Source: RH-AL1 sp965198495 (GTDB taxonomy: Bacteria > Pseudomonadota > Alphaproteobacteria > Rhizobiales > Beijerinckiaceae). Taken from it: a stretch of DNA of 64,000 bases. The stretch lies in assembly GCA_965198495.1 (NCBI GenBank), contig CBDAPL010000001.1, forward strand, positions 310,001 through 374,000, given 5' to 3'. Position numbers and translations under genes: made by a program. The notes beneath the pieces were generated by a model. That model saw nothing but the letters and a program-made list of their open reading frames with translations. It did no database searches and had not been told where the DNA came from. This document shows, piece after piece, positions 1 to 9,066 of the stretch (position 1 is its first letter; each line of letters opens with the position of its first letter).

Positions 1-1946
1 GAGGAACTTCTCGAAGAATGCGGCAAGCTCGCCATGGGCGTCGAGTGGAAGGACGTTCGCCACGTACTGGTCCGGCCGCACCACCACAACGCAGCCTTCG
101 GACCGGTCGATACCCCTCATGTCAAAAACGTCCTGGCGACTCTTCAGGTCGGGGCAGAACATCTTCTCATAGTCCCGAAGCCCGAGACGGCCTTTCTGGG
201 GCATGAGGAAGGGAGGCATCGCCTCAAGCGAGAGCTCCAGACGATCCTGCTGGAAGACCGCGCGGACATCGAAAACGGAATCGATGTCCGCACCCGGGCG
301 CGTAAAGCGCCTGACTGGAGATCGGGAGTCTTCCGCGAGAAATGCACACAGCCTTTTCAGTGCTGAGGAGGGCCCGATGGGGTCTTCGGCGGCGGCAAAA
401 GCGAAGAGACGCCAGCGTCCGTCCGCCTTGATGGTGTGGCCCAAATGAACCGGCTTTGCATCCGCCAACCGGATGACGGGCGCGGAATGGAACCGCATGC
501 CAAGGGGAAACCCTCGCGCAAGATGCTGGTGCGCTGAGCCGCCGATGAGGATGGAAGGAGAATACCGGGTTTCCGTGCCCGCCGTGAAACGTTGCTGCTT
601 GACGAAATAAGTCTGGAATTCTGCGGGATCGATTCCCTCGCTTCTTGGATCGGCCGGATCCTTCGGCGGCGCGCTGAACATCTTGGCGAACTCGCGATCG
701 AAATCGATGAGTTCCTTCGCGACGGCATGACGCTCGCTCGAGTAACTATGGAGGATTTCCGGGGAAGAGCATCCGCTGATGACCGAGGCCAGCTTCCAAC
801 CCAGGTTGAAGCCGTCCTGCATGGAGACATTCATGCCTTGTCCGGCTTTGGGACTGTGGGTATGGCAGGCGTCCCCGGCGATGAACACGCGCGGCAGCGG
901 GTCTGACGCGTTCTGATCCTGGCCATGCCGCGCCGGCAGGTCGTCAAACGTGTCGCACATCCTCTGGCCGATCTCGTAGACCGACCACCAGGCGATCTCC
1001 TTCACCTCGAGCTGATACGGGTGCAGAATGCGGCGCGCGCGGGCGACGAGATCGTCGGACGTTATGTTCTTAGTCGAGACCCTCTCGTCGTCGCCGAGCT
1101 TGTCTAGTTCGATGTAAAGGCGACGAGATAGCCGCCTTCCCGCGGGATGATCAGAACGCTGCCGTCATGAGCGGAATGGATCGCCGCTTTGATCCGGATG
1201 TCGGGGAAGTCAGTGACGGCCAGGACATCCATGACGCCCCAGGCCTGGTTAGCGGAGTCACCGTACAGCGCACGCCCAAGGCACTTGCGCACCATGCTGC
1301 GCGCCCCATCGCAGCCGACGACGAAACGTGCTTTGACGGTTTCCACCTGCCCTTCGTACGTGGGGTCAAGCCGTTCGAAGCGGGCAGTTACCGGATGCGA
1401 CGAGACATCGCCACCGGAGGCCTGCCGATCGATGTCTAAATCGAGCAAACGGCGTGAATAGTCCGGCCAGCTGCGACGGAGAGTTGCGCATGACGTCGAG
1501 ATAAAAATCATGCAGGCGTGCTTGATTGAGGATCACGTGCGGAAATTCCGACAACCGTCTTCTGTATCCTGGATCCGCCCATTGCGGATGATTTCCGCGC
1601 GTTGAACCCCGCCCGGCTTCCAGAAAGAGGTCTCGTTGACCCAATAGGCCTCTTTGAGCACTCGTTCACTGAACCCGAACGTCTCGAACATCTCCATCGT
1701 GCGGCACGCGATCCCGTCGGCTTGGCCGAGCAGCAGCGGGCCTGGCTTCTGTTCGGTGATCCGCGTCACGATGTTCGGAAAAACGGCGAGCGATGCCGCC
1801 AGCGTCAAACCGGCCGGCCCGCAGCCCACGATCAAGACGTCGACCTCGGCGGGGCGGCTGCCCGCGCGCTCCCGCGCGCCAGAGGTATCGGCCGGCTCGG
1901 CGATATCCGGGTTGCCGGGTCTGAAGCCATTGAGATGGAATTGCAT
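1..1946 (-). pseudogene. mobA: 3-hydroxybenzoate 4-monooxygenase-like flavoprotein, frameshifted and cut by window edge
   Basis: Broken copy of an FAD-dependent aromatic hydroxylase of the phenol hydroxylase type. The closest match I recall is MobA, which turns 3-hydroxybenzoate into protocatechuate with NADPH and O2. The ATG at 1946 begins MQFHLNGFRPGNP, followed by the FAD motif VDVLIVGCGPAGLTLAA. A base is missing near 1557, so SEFPHVILNQARLHDFYL lies in another frame. The frame returns near 1478. A third lesion near 1120 (GTCGCC where GTCCGC would keep frame) leads to a stop at 1104. Beyond it the correct frame is open to base 1, with RVFIAGDACHTHSPKAGQGM and the C-terminal thioredoxin-like segment VVVVRPDQYVANVLPLDA. 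At least three indels make it nonfunctional as read; sequencing error is the alternative. Confidence 0.8.
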
Positions 1947-2448
1947 ATCGTCCCGCCGCTGGAAGGATCAGATCGATTGACGCATTCTTGAGACATCCAG
2001 GCCTCGAGCACCTCTCGATGACCTGCTTCTTCCAAAGGTCGTCGGTACGCTCAAGATCTGAGGGACGCTAAGCTTGCCGTTCGATCGTGAGTTGGCACGA
2101 CGTCCTTACTCATCGATCAAAATGGTATTTCGCCAAATTGGATCACCTGAATCTGGTAGCGCACATGCAATTCGGCATCAACCTCGCCGCGGACGGCCTG
2201 AAGAACGAAATCCGCCCCCTGGAGCCGGCCACGACGTCGATCCATGTCCGCACATCAGGACCATGTCTCACCCAGTGGCTTGTCCGGCCTCGGCGGCAGT
2301 CACGGCGGTCTTCTTTCTTTATGAAGACTGGTTAAAAATCTTTCGGATGGCCGCATACCAGTTTCATTCCTCCTTGCTTCAAACGAGAGCGACCATCGAC
2401 CGAGAAGCCCATCTTATGGGCTTGGCTCCTCTGTCCAAATGAAATAAG
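1947..2448. other. intergenic region with no recognisable gene
   Basis: About 500 bases between the broken mobA-like gene (minus strand) and the importer operon (plus strand). Short open frames exist on both strands but none has a recognisable motif, convincing start or family resemblance. It should hold divergent promoters; the one clear element is the palindrome cluster just downstream of this stretch. Confidence 0.5.
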
Positions 2449-2474
2449 TTCGAACGAACGTTCGATAGTCGAAC
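2449..2474. promoter_or_regulatory. palindrome cluster resembling a PcaR/PcaU/PobR (IclR-family) operator
   Basis: Two overlapping inverted repeats share the half-site GTTCGA/TCGAAC: TCGAACG-AA-CGTTCGA at 2450-2465 and GTTCGA-TAG-TCGAAC at 2460-2474. The second resembles the 15-bp palindrome known for PcaU/PobR-type IclR regulators (GTTCGATAATCGCAC). The cluster ends 26 bases before the ATG of the importer operon, where a repressor or activator would act. A PcaR-like IclR gene lies at 10387-11187, so it is the natural candidate ligand. The assignment is inference from motif resemblance. Confidence 0.55.
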
Positions 2475-2500
2475 AGATTAGACGCGCAAGGTTTGACTTG

Positions 2501-3670
2501 ATGAGGTTGTTGATCTTCGCCTGCTTTTTCGCGGTGTCCCCGCTTATCATTGACAGGGCGTTTGCGGAGGACGTGAAGATCGGCGTCATCGGCACCTTCT
2601 CGGGTCCTTACGCCGTGTTCGGCAAGAACTTCAAAATGGGGGTCGAGGCCTGGGTCGCCGAACACGGCAACAAGGTCGGCCAGGATACGGTCACCTTCGT
2701 CTACCGCGACGAAGAGGGTCCCGATCCGGCGAAAGCCCGCGCGCTCGCCCAGGAGCTGATCGTCAAGGATCATGTGGAGTACCTCGCGGGCGTCTATTTC
2801 ACGCCGGACGCGATGGCCATCCTGCCGCTCCTCGTGCCGACGGATACGCCGCTGATCGTGTGGAATGCCGCGACATCCTCCATCACGCAGAAGAGCCCGC
2901 TGGTCGTGCGCACCTCGTTCACGATGTGGCAGAACGCCGTGCCGGCTGCCGAGGCGGCGGCGGCCTCCGGCTCGAAGAAGGTGGCGATCCTGGTCAGCGA
3001 CTACGGTCCAGGGCTCGATGCGGAGGCGGCGTTCCGCAAGACCTTCGAGGCCAAAGGCGGCAGCGTGGTCGCCGCGATCCGCATCCCGCTCGCGACCCGG
3101 GATTTCGCGCCGATTATGCAAAAGGTCACCGATGCCGGCGCCGACACCATCTTCGTGTTCCTGCCGTCGGGGCCGCCCGTGCTCGCCTTCATCAAGGCCT
3201 ATGATGGGGCGGGGCTCAGGAAGGCCGGTGTCAAGATCCTGTCGACGGGGGACATCGTCACCGAACCGGATCTGCCGGCCATCGGCGACGCCGCGCTCGG
3301 CGCGATGACCACCTATCACTACGCCGCCTCGCACGAGTCCGCGGAGAACAAGGCCTTCCTCGCCCAGATCGCCAAGGACGGCGATGATCCCCATGAGGTG
3401 ACAATGGCCGCCGTCGCGGCCTATGACGGCGCCCACGTCCTCTACGACATGATCGCCGCCACCGGCGGCAAGCGGGATGGGCGGAAGGCGGTCGCCGCGG
3501 TGCTCGGCCGCTCGTGGATCAGCCCGAGGGGTCCCGTGCAGATCAACGCCAAGTCGCGCCACATCACGCAGAACGTCTACCTCCGCGAAGTTGTGCGCGT
3601 CGACGGCCGGCTCGAGAACAAGGAGATCAAGACCTTCGCCGCGCAGCCGGATTGGGGCTCCCCCCCCTGA
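2501..3670 (+). CDS. ABC transporter periplasmic substrate-binding protein, LivK type
   Basis: 389-residue periplasmic receptor of a branched-chain-amino-acid-type (HAAT) ABC importer. A signal peptide (hydrophobic LLIFACFFAVSPLIIDRAFA, cleavage before EDVKIG) is followed by the typical lobe-one start IGVIGTFSGPYAVFGKNF. A TTG directly precedes the chosen ATG; the ATG is preferred. It is the first gene of a six-gene plus-strand run (receptor, amidohydrolase, two permeases, two ATPases). HAAT receptors also bind amides, urea and aromatic acids. The amidohydrolase inside the operon points to an amide or similar cleavable ligand rather than plain leucine. The ligand is unknown. Confidence 0.9.
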   Translation: MRLLIFACFFAVSPLIIDRAFAEDVKIGVIGTFSGPYAVFGKNFKMGVEAWVAEHGNKVGQDTVTFVYRDEEGPDPAKARALAQELIVKDHVEYLAGVYFTPDAMAILPLLVPTDTPLIVWNAATSSITQKSPLVVRTSFTMWQNAVPAAEAAAASGSKKVAILVSDYGPGLDAEAAFRKTFEAKGGSVVAAIRIPLATRDFAPIMQKVTDAGADTIFVFLPSGPPVLAFIKAYDGAGLRKAGVKILSTGDIVTEPDLPAIGDAALGAMTTYHYAASHESAENKAFLAQIAKDGDDPHEVTMAAVAAYDGAHVLYDMIAATGGKRDGRKAVAAVLGRSWISPRGPVQINAKSRHITQNVYLREVVRVDGRLENKEIKTFAAQPDWGSPP

Positions 3671-3699
3671 CCCGGCATCGGACCACAAGGGGTGTCCCC

Positions 3700-5313
3700 T
3701 TGGATGAAAGGACGATCGGCTTCAGCAACGGGCGGGTCTATACGTCCGCGCACGATCGCGGCGCGCATGACGCTATCGTCTTCCGCCACGGGCGCGTCGC
3801 CTGGGTCGGCGCCCGGGCCGACGCGCCGCAGTCCATCGATTGGATCGATCTGCAGGGGGGCACGGTCGTCCCCGGCCTGACCGACGCGCACGTACACCTC
3901 TACACGGTCGCCTACGGGCGCCTCCAGATCGATGCCGGCGGGGCCACCTCGATCGACGATCTTCTCGAGACGTTGCGGAGGCGGGCGGCGGCGCCCGGCG
4001 GCTGGCTCGTCGCGGCCAATTACGACGAGGGCCGGTTGTGCGAGGGCCGGCACCCGACCCGCGCCGAACTCGACGCCGCCTTGCCGGACCTGCCGGTCGT
4101 GCTGCGACGCTTCTGCGGCCACGTGGCCGTGCTCAATTCCGCCGCTCTGCGGCGCGTCGACGTCGACGAGGCGGTGGCCGACCCGTCCGCCGGGATGTTC
4201 GGTCGCGACGCCGGCGGACGGCTCGACGGAGCGGCGTTCGAGGCTGCCGCGGAGCTCATCTTCCGGCGCATGCCGGCGCCGAGCCAAGCCGCCGTTAGGG
4301 ACGCGCTCCGCGGCGTCCTTGACGATTGCGTGCGCTTGGGGCTGACCGCGGCCGTCGAAGCCGCAGTCGGCTTCACCGACGGCTTCGATGAGGAGCACGC
4401 CGTCTGGCGCTCCCTGCGGGAAACCTCCCCGCGCCTGCCGCTCCGCCTCGGTTTCATGCACCAGCTGGGCGCGGCGGAGGCAGCCAGGCGCGGCCTGGTG
4501 CCGACGCTCGACGACGATTGGCAGTCCGCGACCTTAAAGTTCTTCGCCGACGGCATCGTCGGCGCGCGCACTGCGGCGGTCGGTCGGCCCTTCGCCGATA
4601 CGGGAACGCACGGCCTCTTCATGACCTCCGAGGCCGAGCTGGAAGGGGAGATCGTCGCCGCCCATCGCGCCGGCTGGCAGATTGCGGTCCATGCGGTTGG
4701 GGATCGCGCGGTGTCGCGCGTCCTCGACGATTTCGCGCTAGCCGATCGCCTCGAGTCACGCTCCGATATGCGACACCGTTTAGAACATGTGTTCTGCCCG
4801 CCTGAGGGCTGCTTCGAGCGCATGCGAGCGCTGGGAGCGGCGGTTGTCATGCAGCCGAGTTTCCTCGTGAAGATGCATCGATCGATCCAGGCCGCCTTCG
4901 GCGCCGATGTCGGCGGCCACTATCCCGGGCGTTCCGCCCTAGCGGCCGACGTCGCCTACGCCGGCAGCTCCGACGCGCCCACGGGCATCCTATCGCCGTG
5001 GCACGGCATGGCGGCATCCATCGACCGGGGCGGTTCCGCCGGCGCCCCCATCGGACCTGGCGAAGCCTTGACGGCGCCCCAGGCGCTCGCCGCCTACACG
5101 AGGGGCGGGGCTTACGTCATGAAGCAGGAGACCTGGCGCGGCGGCCTCGAGCCCGGCATGGCCGCCGACGCGATCGTCCTCGACCGCGATCCGCTCCGCT
5201 CCACCACCGCCGCACTGCGCGACACGCGGGTGCTGCTCACCATGGTGCGCGGCGTCGTCCATCACGATGAGCTCCAGGGACACGCGGACATGCCGGCGAG
5301 CCGCACCGGATGA
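3700..5313 (+). CDS. amidohydrolase family 3 (YtcJ-like) metal-dependent hydrolase
   Basis: 537-residue metal-dependent hydrolase of the amidohydrolase superfamily, group 3. Visible motifs in order: the HxH metal pair in GLTDAHVHLY, KFFADGIVGARTA, the histidine in IAVHAVGDRAV, HRLEHVF, and the catalytic-aspartate region AGSSDAPTGILSPWHG. The usual C-terminal beta-sandwich end (GMAADAIVLDRDPL) is present. Start chosen: TTG at 3700, preceded by AAGGGG at a suitable distance; longer readings run into the receptor gene. It overlaps livH by the sequence ATGA. No signal peptide, so it is probably cytoplasmic and acts on the imported compound. Substrate not predictable. Confidence 0.85.
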   Translation: MDERTIGFSNGRVYTSAHDRGAHDAIVFRHGRVAWVGARADAPQSIDWIDLQGGTVVPGLTDAHVHLYTVAYGRLQIDAGGATSIDDLLETLRRRAAAPGGWLVAANYDEGRLCEGRHPTRAELDAALPDLPVVLRRFCGHVAVLNSAALRRVDVDEAVADPSAGMFGRDAGGRLDGAAFEAAAELIFRRMPAPSQAAVRDALRGVLDDCVRLGLTAAVEAAVGFTDGFDEEHAVWRSLRETSPRLPLRLGFMHQLGAAEAARRGLVPTLDDDWQSATLKFFADGIVGARTAAVGRPFADTGTHGLFMTSEAELEGEIVAAHRAGWQIAVHAVGDRAVSRVLDDFALADRLESRSDMRHRLEHVFCPPEGCFERMRALGAAVVMQPSFLVKMHRSIQAAFGADVGGHYPGRSALAADVAYAGSSDAPTGILSPWHGMAASIDRGGSAGAPIGPGEALTAPQALAAYTRGGAYVMKQETWRGGLEPGMAADAIVLDRDPLRSTTAALRDTRVLLTMVRGVVHHDELQGHADMPASRTG

Positions 5314-6176
5314 ACGTGCTGATCGGCATCGGCGTGAATGGCGTCTCGTACGGAATGGTCCTGTTCATCATCTCGATCGGGCTGTCGATCATGATGGGGC
5401 TGATGCGGTTCGTGAACCTCGCGCACGGCACGTTCGCGATGGTCGGTGGCTATATTGCATCGGCGCTGCTGCACGGCGGCGTCGCCTTCGCCGTGGCGGT
5501 CGTCGCTGGGGTTGCCGGGACGGTGGTGCTGGCGCTGCCGCTCGAACGGCTGCTGTTCGCACGGTTGTACCGGCGCTCGGATACGCTGACACAGATCTTG
5601 ATGACAATCGGGATCACCTTCGTCATCATCGGTGCCACGAACTATTGGCTGGGACCATCGATCCAGCCGATCCCGCTGCCTCCCTGGCTCAGCCGCTCCG
5701 TGGCGATCGGAACGCATCGCTTCGCGGTCGACCGCCTGCTCATCAGCGTGCTCGGCGTCGCCCTCGCGGGTGCGCTGTGGCTGCTGCTGGAGCGCAGCAC
5801 GTTCGGCATGCTGCTGCGCGCCACCATTGACAACCCCGACATGGCGGAGGCGCTCGGCGTACGCACCACACGCATCTACGTCTCGACCTTCGCGGTATCG
5901 GCCGCGCTCAGCGCCTTTGGAGGGATCATGGGCGCCGAACTGCTGCCGATCGAACCCTACTACGGCCTGCGCTACATGGTGTTGTTCCTCGTCGTCGTCT
6001 CGATCGGCGGCGCCGGTTCGATCCTCGGGGCGCTGGTCGCCTCGCTCGCCCTTGGCATGGTCGCCACGATCGCCGCCTACGTCGCGCCATCCTACGGCGA
6101 CTTCGTCCTCTACGCCTTCGTCGTGGTGCTGGTGTTCTGCGTGCCCAACGGCGTCTTCGGGCGCGCGCCGGCGTGA
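5310..6176 (+). CDS. livH: ABC transporter permease, LivH type
   Basis: 288-residue inner-membrane permease with about eight hydrophobic segments and the typical start YGMVLFIISIGLSIMMGLMRFVNLAHGTF. The family EAA-like loop is near GMLLRATIDNPDMAEALGV. It pairs with LivM in the transmembrane channel of the importer. Its ATG overlaps the stop of the amidohydrolase and its end overlaps the GTG of livM by four bases, which indicates translational coupling. Length is normal for the family and nothing is damaged. Confidence 0.92.
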   Translation: MNVLIGIGVNGVSYGMVLFIISIGLSIMMGLMRFVNLAHGTFAMVGGYIASALLHGGVAFAVAVVAGVAGTVVLALPLERLLFARLYRRSDTLTQILMTIGITFVIIGATNYWLGPSIQPIPLPPWLSRSVAIGTHRFAVDRLLISVLGVALAGALWLLLERSTFGMLLRATIDNPDMAEALGVRTTRIYVSTFAVSAALSAFGGIMGAELLPIEPYYGLRYMVLFLVVVSIGGAGSILGALVASLALGMVATIAAYVAPSYGDFVLYAFVVVLVFCVPNGVFGRAPA

Positions 6177-7165
6177 CCGTCATCGCCGGTCGGCCGACAC
6201 TCCTGTCACGAACGTGGTCCGGCCATCTGTCGGTTTTCCTCATCCTGCTGTGCGTCGGCGTCGCCGGGTTCACCCTCTACCACGACGAGCTCGCCTTCAT
6301 GAGCCGGGTCTTCGCCACCGCGCTGCTGGTGCTGTCGCTCGATCTGGTGGTCGGCTACTGCGGGGTCGCCACCCTCGGCCAGGCCGCCCTCTACGGTGGG
6401 CCCGCCTACGTGGCGGGCGCGTTGGCGGTGAACGCCGGCCTCGACGATCCCATCGCAATGCTCGCCGTCGGCGGCCTCGCCGGCGCCGTGGCCGGCCTCG
6501 TCAGCGGGATGCTCATCGGACGATTCCGCGGCCTGCCCCAGCTCGTGCTGTCGATCGCGCTCGGCCAACTCGTAGAGGCCTTCGCCAACAAAGCGGTCTG
6601 GCTGACGGGCGGGACCGACGGGCTGTCCGGGATCACGCCGCGGCCGGTCTTCGGCCTCGTGCCTTTCGATATCTATGGGACGACCTGCTACGTCCTCTCC
6701 TTCTGCGTGCTCGCGCTCGCCTTCTTCGGCCTGCGCGCCTTCGTGAACTCGCCGTTCGGGCTGATCTGCCGCTGCATCCGCGACGACGAGTTGCGCGTGC
6801 GGATGATGGGCATCCAGGTCTATCCCCGGCTCGTCGCGACCTACGTCGTCTCGGGGCTGGTCGCGGGTCTCGGCGGCGCGCTGACCGCGATCGACGCCGG
6901 CGTGGTCAGCCTTGAGAGCGTCGGCTTCGAGCGGTCGGCGGAAGCCCTGGTGATGCTCGTCGTCGGCGGCGCGGGCCACCTCTGGGGCGCCCTGATCGGC
7001 TGCCTCGTGTTCCAACTGGCCGAGCATTATCTCGACGCGGGCAACCCGTTCCAGTGGATGATGATCGTCGGCGCCCTGCTGATCGCGGTCGTGATGTTCT
7101 TCCCCGGCGGCATCTGGAAGAGCGCGCTGACCCTCGCCGGACGCTTCGACAGGCGGCCGGTTTGA
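6173..7165 (+). CDS. livM: ABC transporter permease, LivM type
   Basis: 330-residue second permease of the importer. It has many hydrophobic helices and the family segments ALLVLSLDLVVGYCGVATLG (LivM-type glycine-rich start) and GLICRCIRDDELRVRMMGIQ (cytoplasmic coupling loop). The start is GTG at 6173, overlapping livH. The end overlaps the TTG of livG. Length and order (H, M, G, F) are those of standard HAAT operons, so the whole membrane complex appears intact. Confidence 0.92.
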   Translation: MTVIAGRPTLLSRTWSGHLSVFLILLCVGVAGFTLYHDELAFMSRVFATALLVLSLDLVVGYCGVATLGQAALYGGPAYVAGALAVNAGLDDPIAMLAVGGLAGAVAGLVSGMLIGRFRGLPQLVLSIALGQLVEAFANKAVWLTGGTDGLSGITPRPVFGLVPFDIYGTTCYVLSFCVLALAFFGLRAFVNSPFGLICRCIRDDELRVRMMGIQVYPRLVATYVVSGLVAGLGGALTAIDAGVVSLESVGFERSAEALVMLVVGGAGHLWGALIGCLVFQLAEHYLDAGNPFQWMMIVGALLIAVVMFFPGGIWKSALTLAGRFDRRPV

Positions 7166-7923
7166 CGCCGCTCCTCGAGGTCGTCGCGCTGTCGCGCGCC
7201 TTCGGCGCCTTCCGCGTGACCGACGATGTCAGCTTCAGCGTCGCGGCCGGCGAGCGGCTCGCCCTAATCGGCCCGAACGGCGCCGGCAAGACCACGCTCG
7301 TCGACCTGATCTCCGGCGTGCTCGCGCCGAGCGGCGGACGCCTCCACTTCGATGGCCGCGACATCACCCGCCTCGGCGTCGCCGACCGCGTCGGGCGCGG
7401 CATCGTGCGCACCTTCCAGACCTCGCGCGTGTTCCGCACGTTGAGCGTGCTCGGGAACGTCGAGGCGGCGACGCTGCGCCAGCAGGGCAGGTCGAAGGCG
7501 CTGTACCTTGGTGCCACGAGCCGCCGCTCCATTCGCGACACCGCCCTCCAGGTGCTCGAGTCGCTCGGCCTGGCCGACCTCAAGGACCGCGACGCCGCCG
7601 CGCTGGCCTACGGGGACCAGCGCCTGCTCGACCTGGCCATCGCGCTCGCGCTGCGGCCGCGCCTGCTTCTCCTCGACGAGCCGGCGGCGGGCGTGCCGCA
7701 TGATCAGTCCGGCCGCATCCTCGAGGCGCTAGCGGGCCTGCGGTCCGACCTCGCGGTCCTGATGATCGACCACGACATGGACCTGGTGCACCGCTTTGCC
7801 GATCGCGTGTTGGTCCTGGCGCAGGGACGCCTGATCTTCCGCGGGCTGAGCGGCGACCTCGGCCGCGACGCGGAGGTCAGGCGGGTCTACCTCGGACAGA
7901 ACGATGCCCGCAGCGCGTCTTGA
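7162..7923 (+). CDS. livG: ABC transporter ATP-binding protein, LivG type
   Basis: 253-residue ATPase. Walker A is GPNGAGKTT at about residue 36 and Walker B is RLLLLDEPAAGV. The signature reads LAYGDQRLLDLAIAL, the usual relaxed form in LivG proteins, and the switch histidine follows in MIDHDMDLVHRFADR. The start is taken as TTG at 7162, overlapping the livM stop as TTGA, because homology begins at once (LLEVVALSRAFGAF); no nearer ATG fits. It hydrolyses ATP together with LivF to drive import. Confidence 0.9.
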   Translation: MTPLLEVVALSRAFGAFRVTDDVSFSVAAGERLALIGPNGAGKTTLVDLISGVLAPSGGRLHFDGRDITRLGVADRVGRGIVRTFQTSRVFRTLSVLGNVEAATLRQQGRSKALYLGATSRRSIRDTALQVLESLGLADLKDRDAAALAYGDQRLLDLAIALALRPRLLLLDEPAAGVPHDQSGRILEALAGLRSDLAVLMIDHDMDLVHRFADRVLVLAQGRLIFRGLSGDLGRDAEVRRVYLGQNDARSAS

Positions 7924-8644
7924 AGTGCCCGCAGCGCGTCTCGAGGCCCGCGGGCTGACCGCCGGCTACGGTCCGACGACCGTCGTCGATCGCGTCGATC
8001 TCAGCGTCGCCTCGTGCGAGCGGCTCGTCATCCTCGGGCGCAACGGGGTCGGCAAGACGACCCTCCTCGCGAGCCTCATCGGCCTCGCCACCGTCCGCGC
8101 CGGCACGGTCCGCCTCGACGATATTGACATCACCGCGCTGGGCGCCAGCGCCCGGGCGCGCCTGGGAATGGGATATGTCCCGCAGACGCGGGACATCTTC
8201 CCGTCGTTAACGGTGGAAGAGAACCTGCGCGTCGGGCTTAAGTCGCGCGATCGCGGCGCCGTCGACGAGGCGTACGCCATGTTCCCGCGGCTCGCCGAGC
8301 GACGCCGCAACCTCGGGACTCAGCTTTCTGGCGGCGAGCAGCAGATGCTCAGCGTCGCCCGCGCGCTGCTCGGCCGTCCCACGCTGCTCCTGCTCGACGA
8401 GCCGCTGGAGGGCCTCGCGCCGGCGATCTGCGACGAATTGATGGCCACAATCACCCGCATGACGTCGGCGCGGACGATGACGATCGTCCTCGTAGAACAG
8501 CAGGTCGCACGCGCCGTTGCCGTCGCCGACCGCATCCTCATCCTGGAGCGGGGTCGCATCGCCTGGGAGGGCGGCCCGACGGCGTTCCAGGCGCAAACCG
8601 ACATCGTCGACGCCCTGCTGGGCGTTGGCGTAGCCGCATCTTAA
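7904..8644 (+). CDS. livF: ABC transporter ATP-binding protein, LivF type
   Basis: 246-residue second ATPase of the importer. Walker A is GRNGVGKTT, the signature is LSGGEQQMLSVARALLG, Walker B is TLLLLDEPLEGLAP, and VLVEQQVARAV is the LivF-specific switch region. The ATG at 7904 lies 20 bases inside livG. A GTG at 7925 in the same frame is an alternative start, because the first codons (PAARLEV PAARLEA) come from an 18-base tandem duplication that homologues need not share. Last gene of the operon. Confidence 0.9.
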   Translation: MPAARLEVPAARLEARGLTAGYGPTTVVDRVDLSVASCERLVILGRNGVGKTTLLASLIGLATVRAGTVRLDDIDITALGASARARLGMGYVPQTRDIFPSLTVEENLRVGLKSRDRGAVDEAYAMFPRLAERRRNLGTQLSGGEQQMLSVARALLGRPTLLLLDEPLEGLAPAICDELMATITRMTSARTMTIVLVEQQVARAVAVADRILILERGRIAWEGGPTAFQAQTDIVDALLGVGVAAS

Positions 8645-9053
8645 AGCAACGTCACCTCTTGCGGACTTGCTCCAACAATAAAAGCGCAGTGAGGACGGGC
8701 ACTTCAGTGATCTGACGATGCGACCTGCCGTTTCACACCCATGACGAACGCGATGTCGCCAGCGCTAGGCGGCGACCTCAATGCACCGCGTGCCTCGGCG
8801 AGGGCATGGACGCCGATTGACGATGCGGACAGCGCAGGGATCCCAAGCCCATCGGCGCCGCAGATCGCCCGCGCAGGCAATTCACGGTGCCGCCCGGGAC
8901 GAGTTCGCGCCGCGATTGTCATCGATCTTGATCAATCTACAGTCGACGCTGGGCGGCTTGGTCGGGACACCGTGCGCGCGATCGAGCTATCGCGTTTCAG
9001 GTCGCGGAAGGTTTGGGTCAGCATCCGCTCGGGAGATCCCGGATTGCGCGTTA
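8645..9053. other. intergenic region without recognisable gene
   Basis: About 410 bases between livF and the left end of the IS630-type element. Open frames on both strands are short and of skewed composition, and none shows a family motif. It may include debris of a gene broken when the insertion sequence arrived, but I could not identify a product on either side of the element. Confidence 0.4.
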
Positions 9054-9066
9054 GAGCCGATCCCGG

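Noticed and set aside
2414..3688. 424-residue open frame antisense to the importer receptor
   Set aside because: Arginine/glycine/aspartate-rich shadow of the high-GC receptor gene; no motif.
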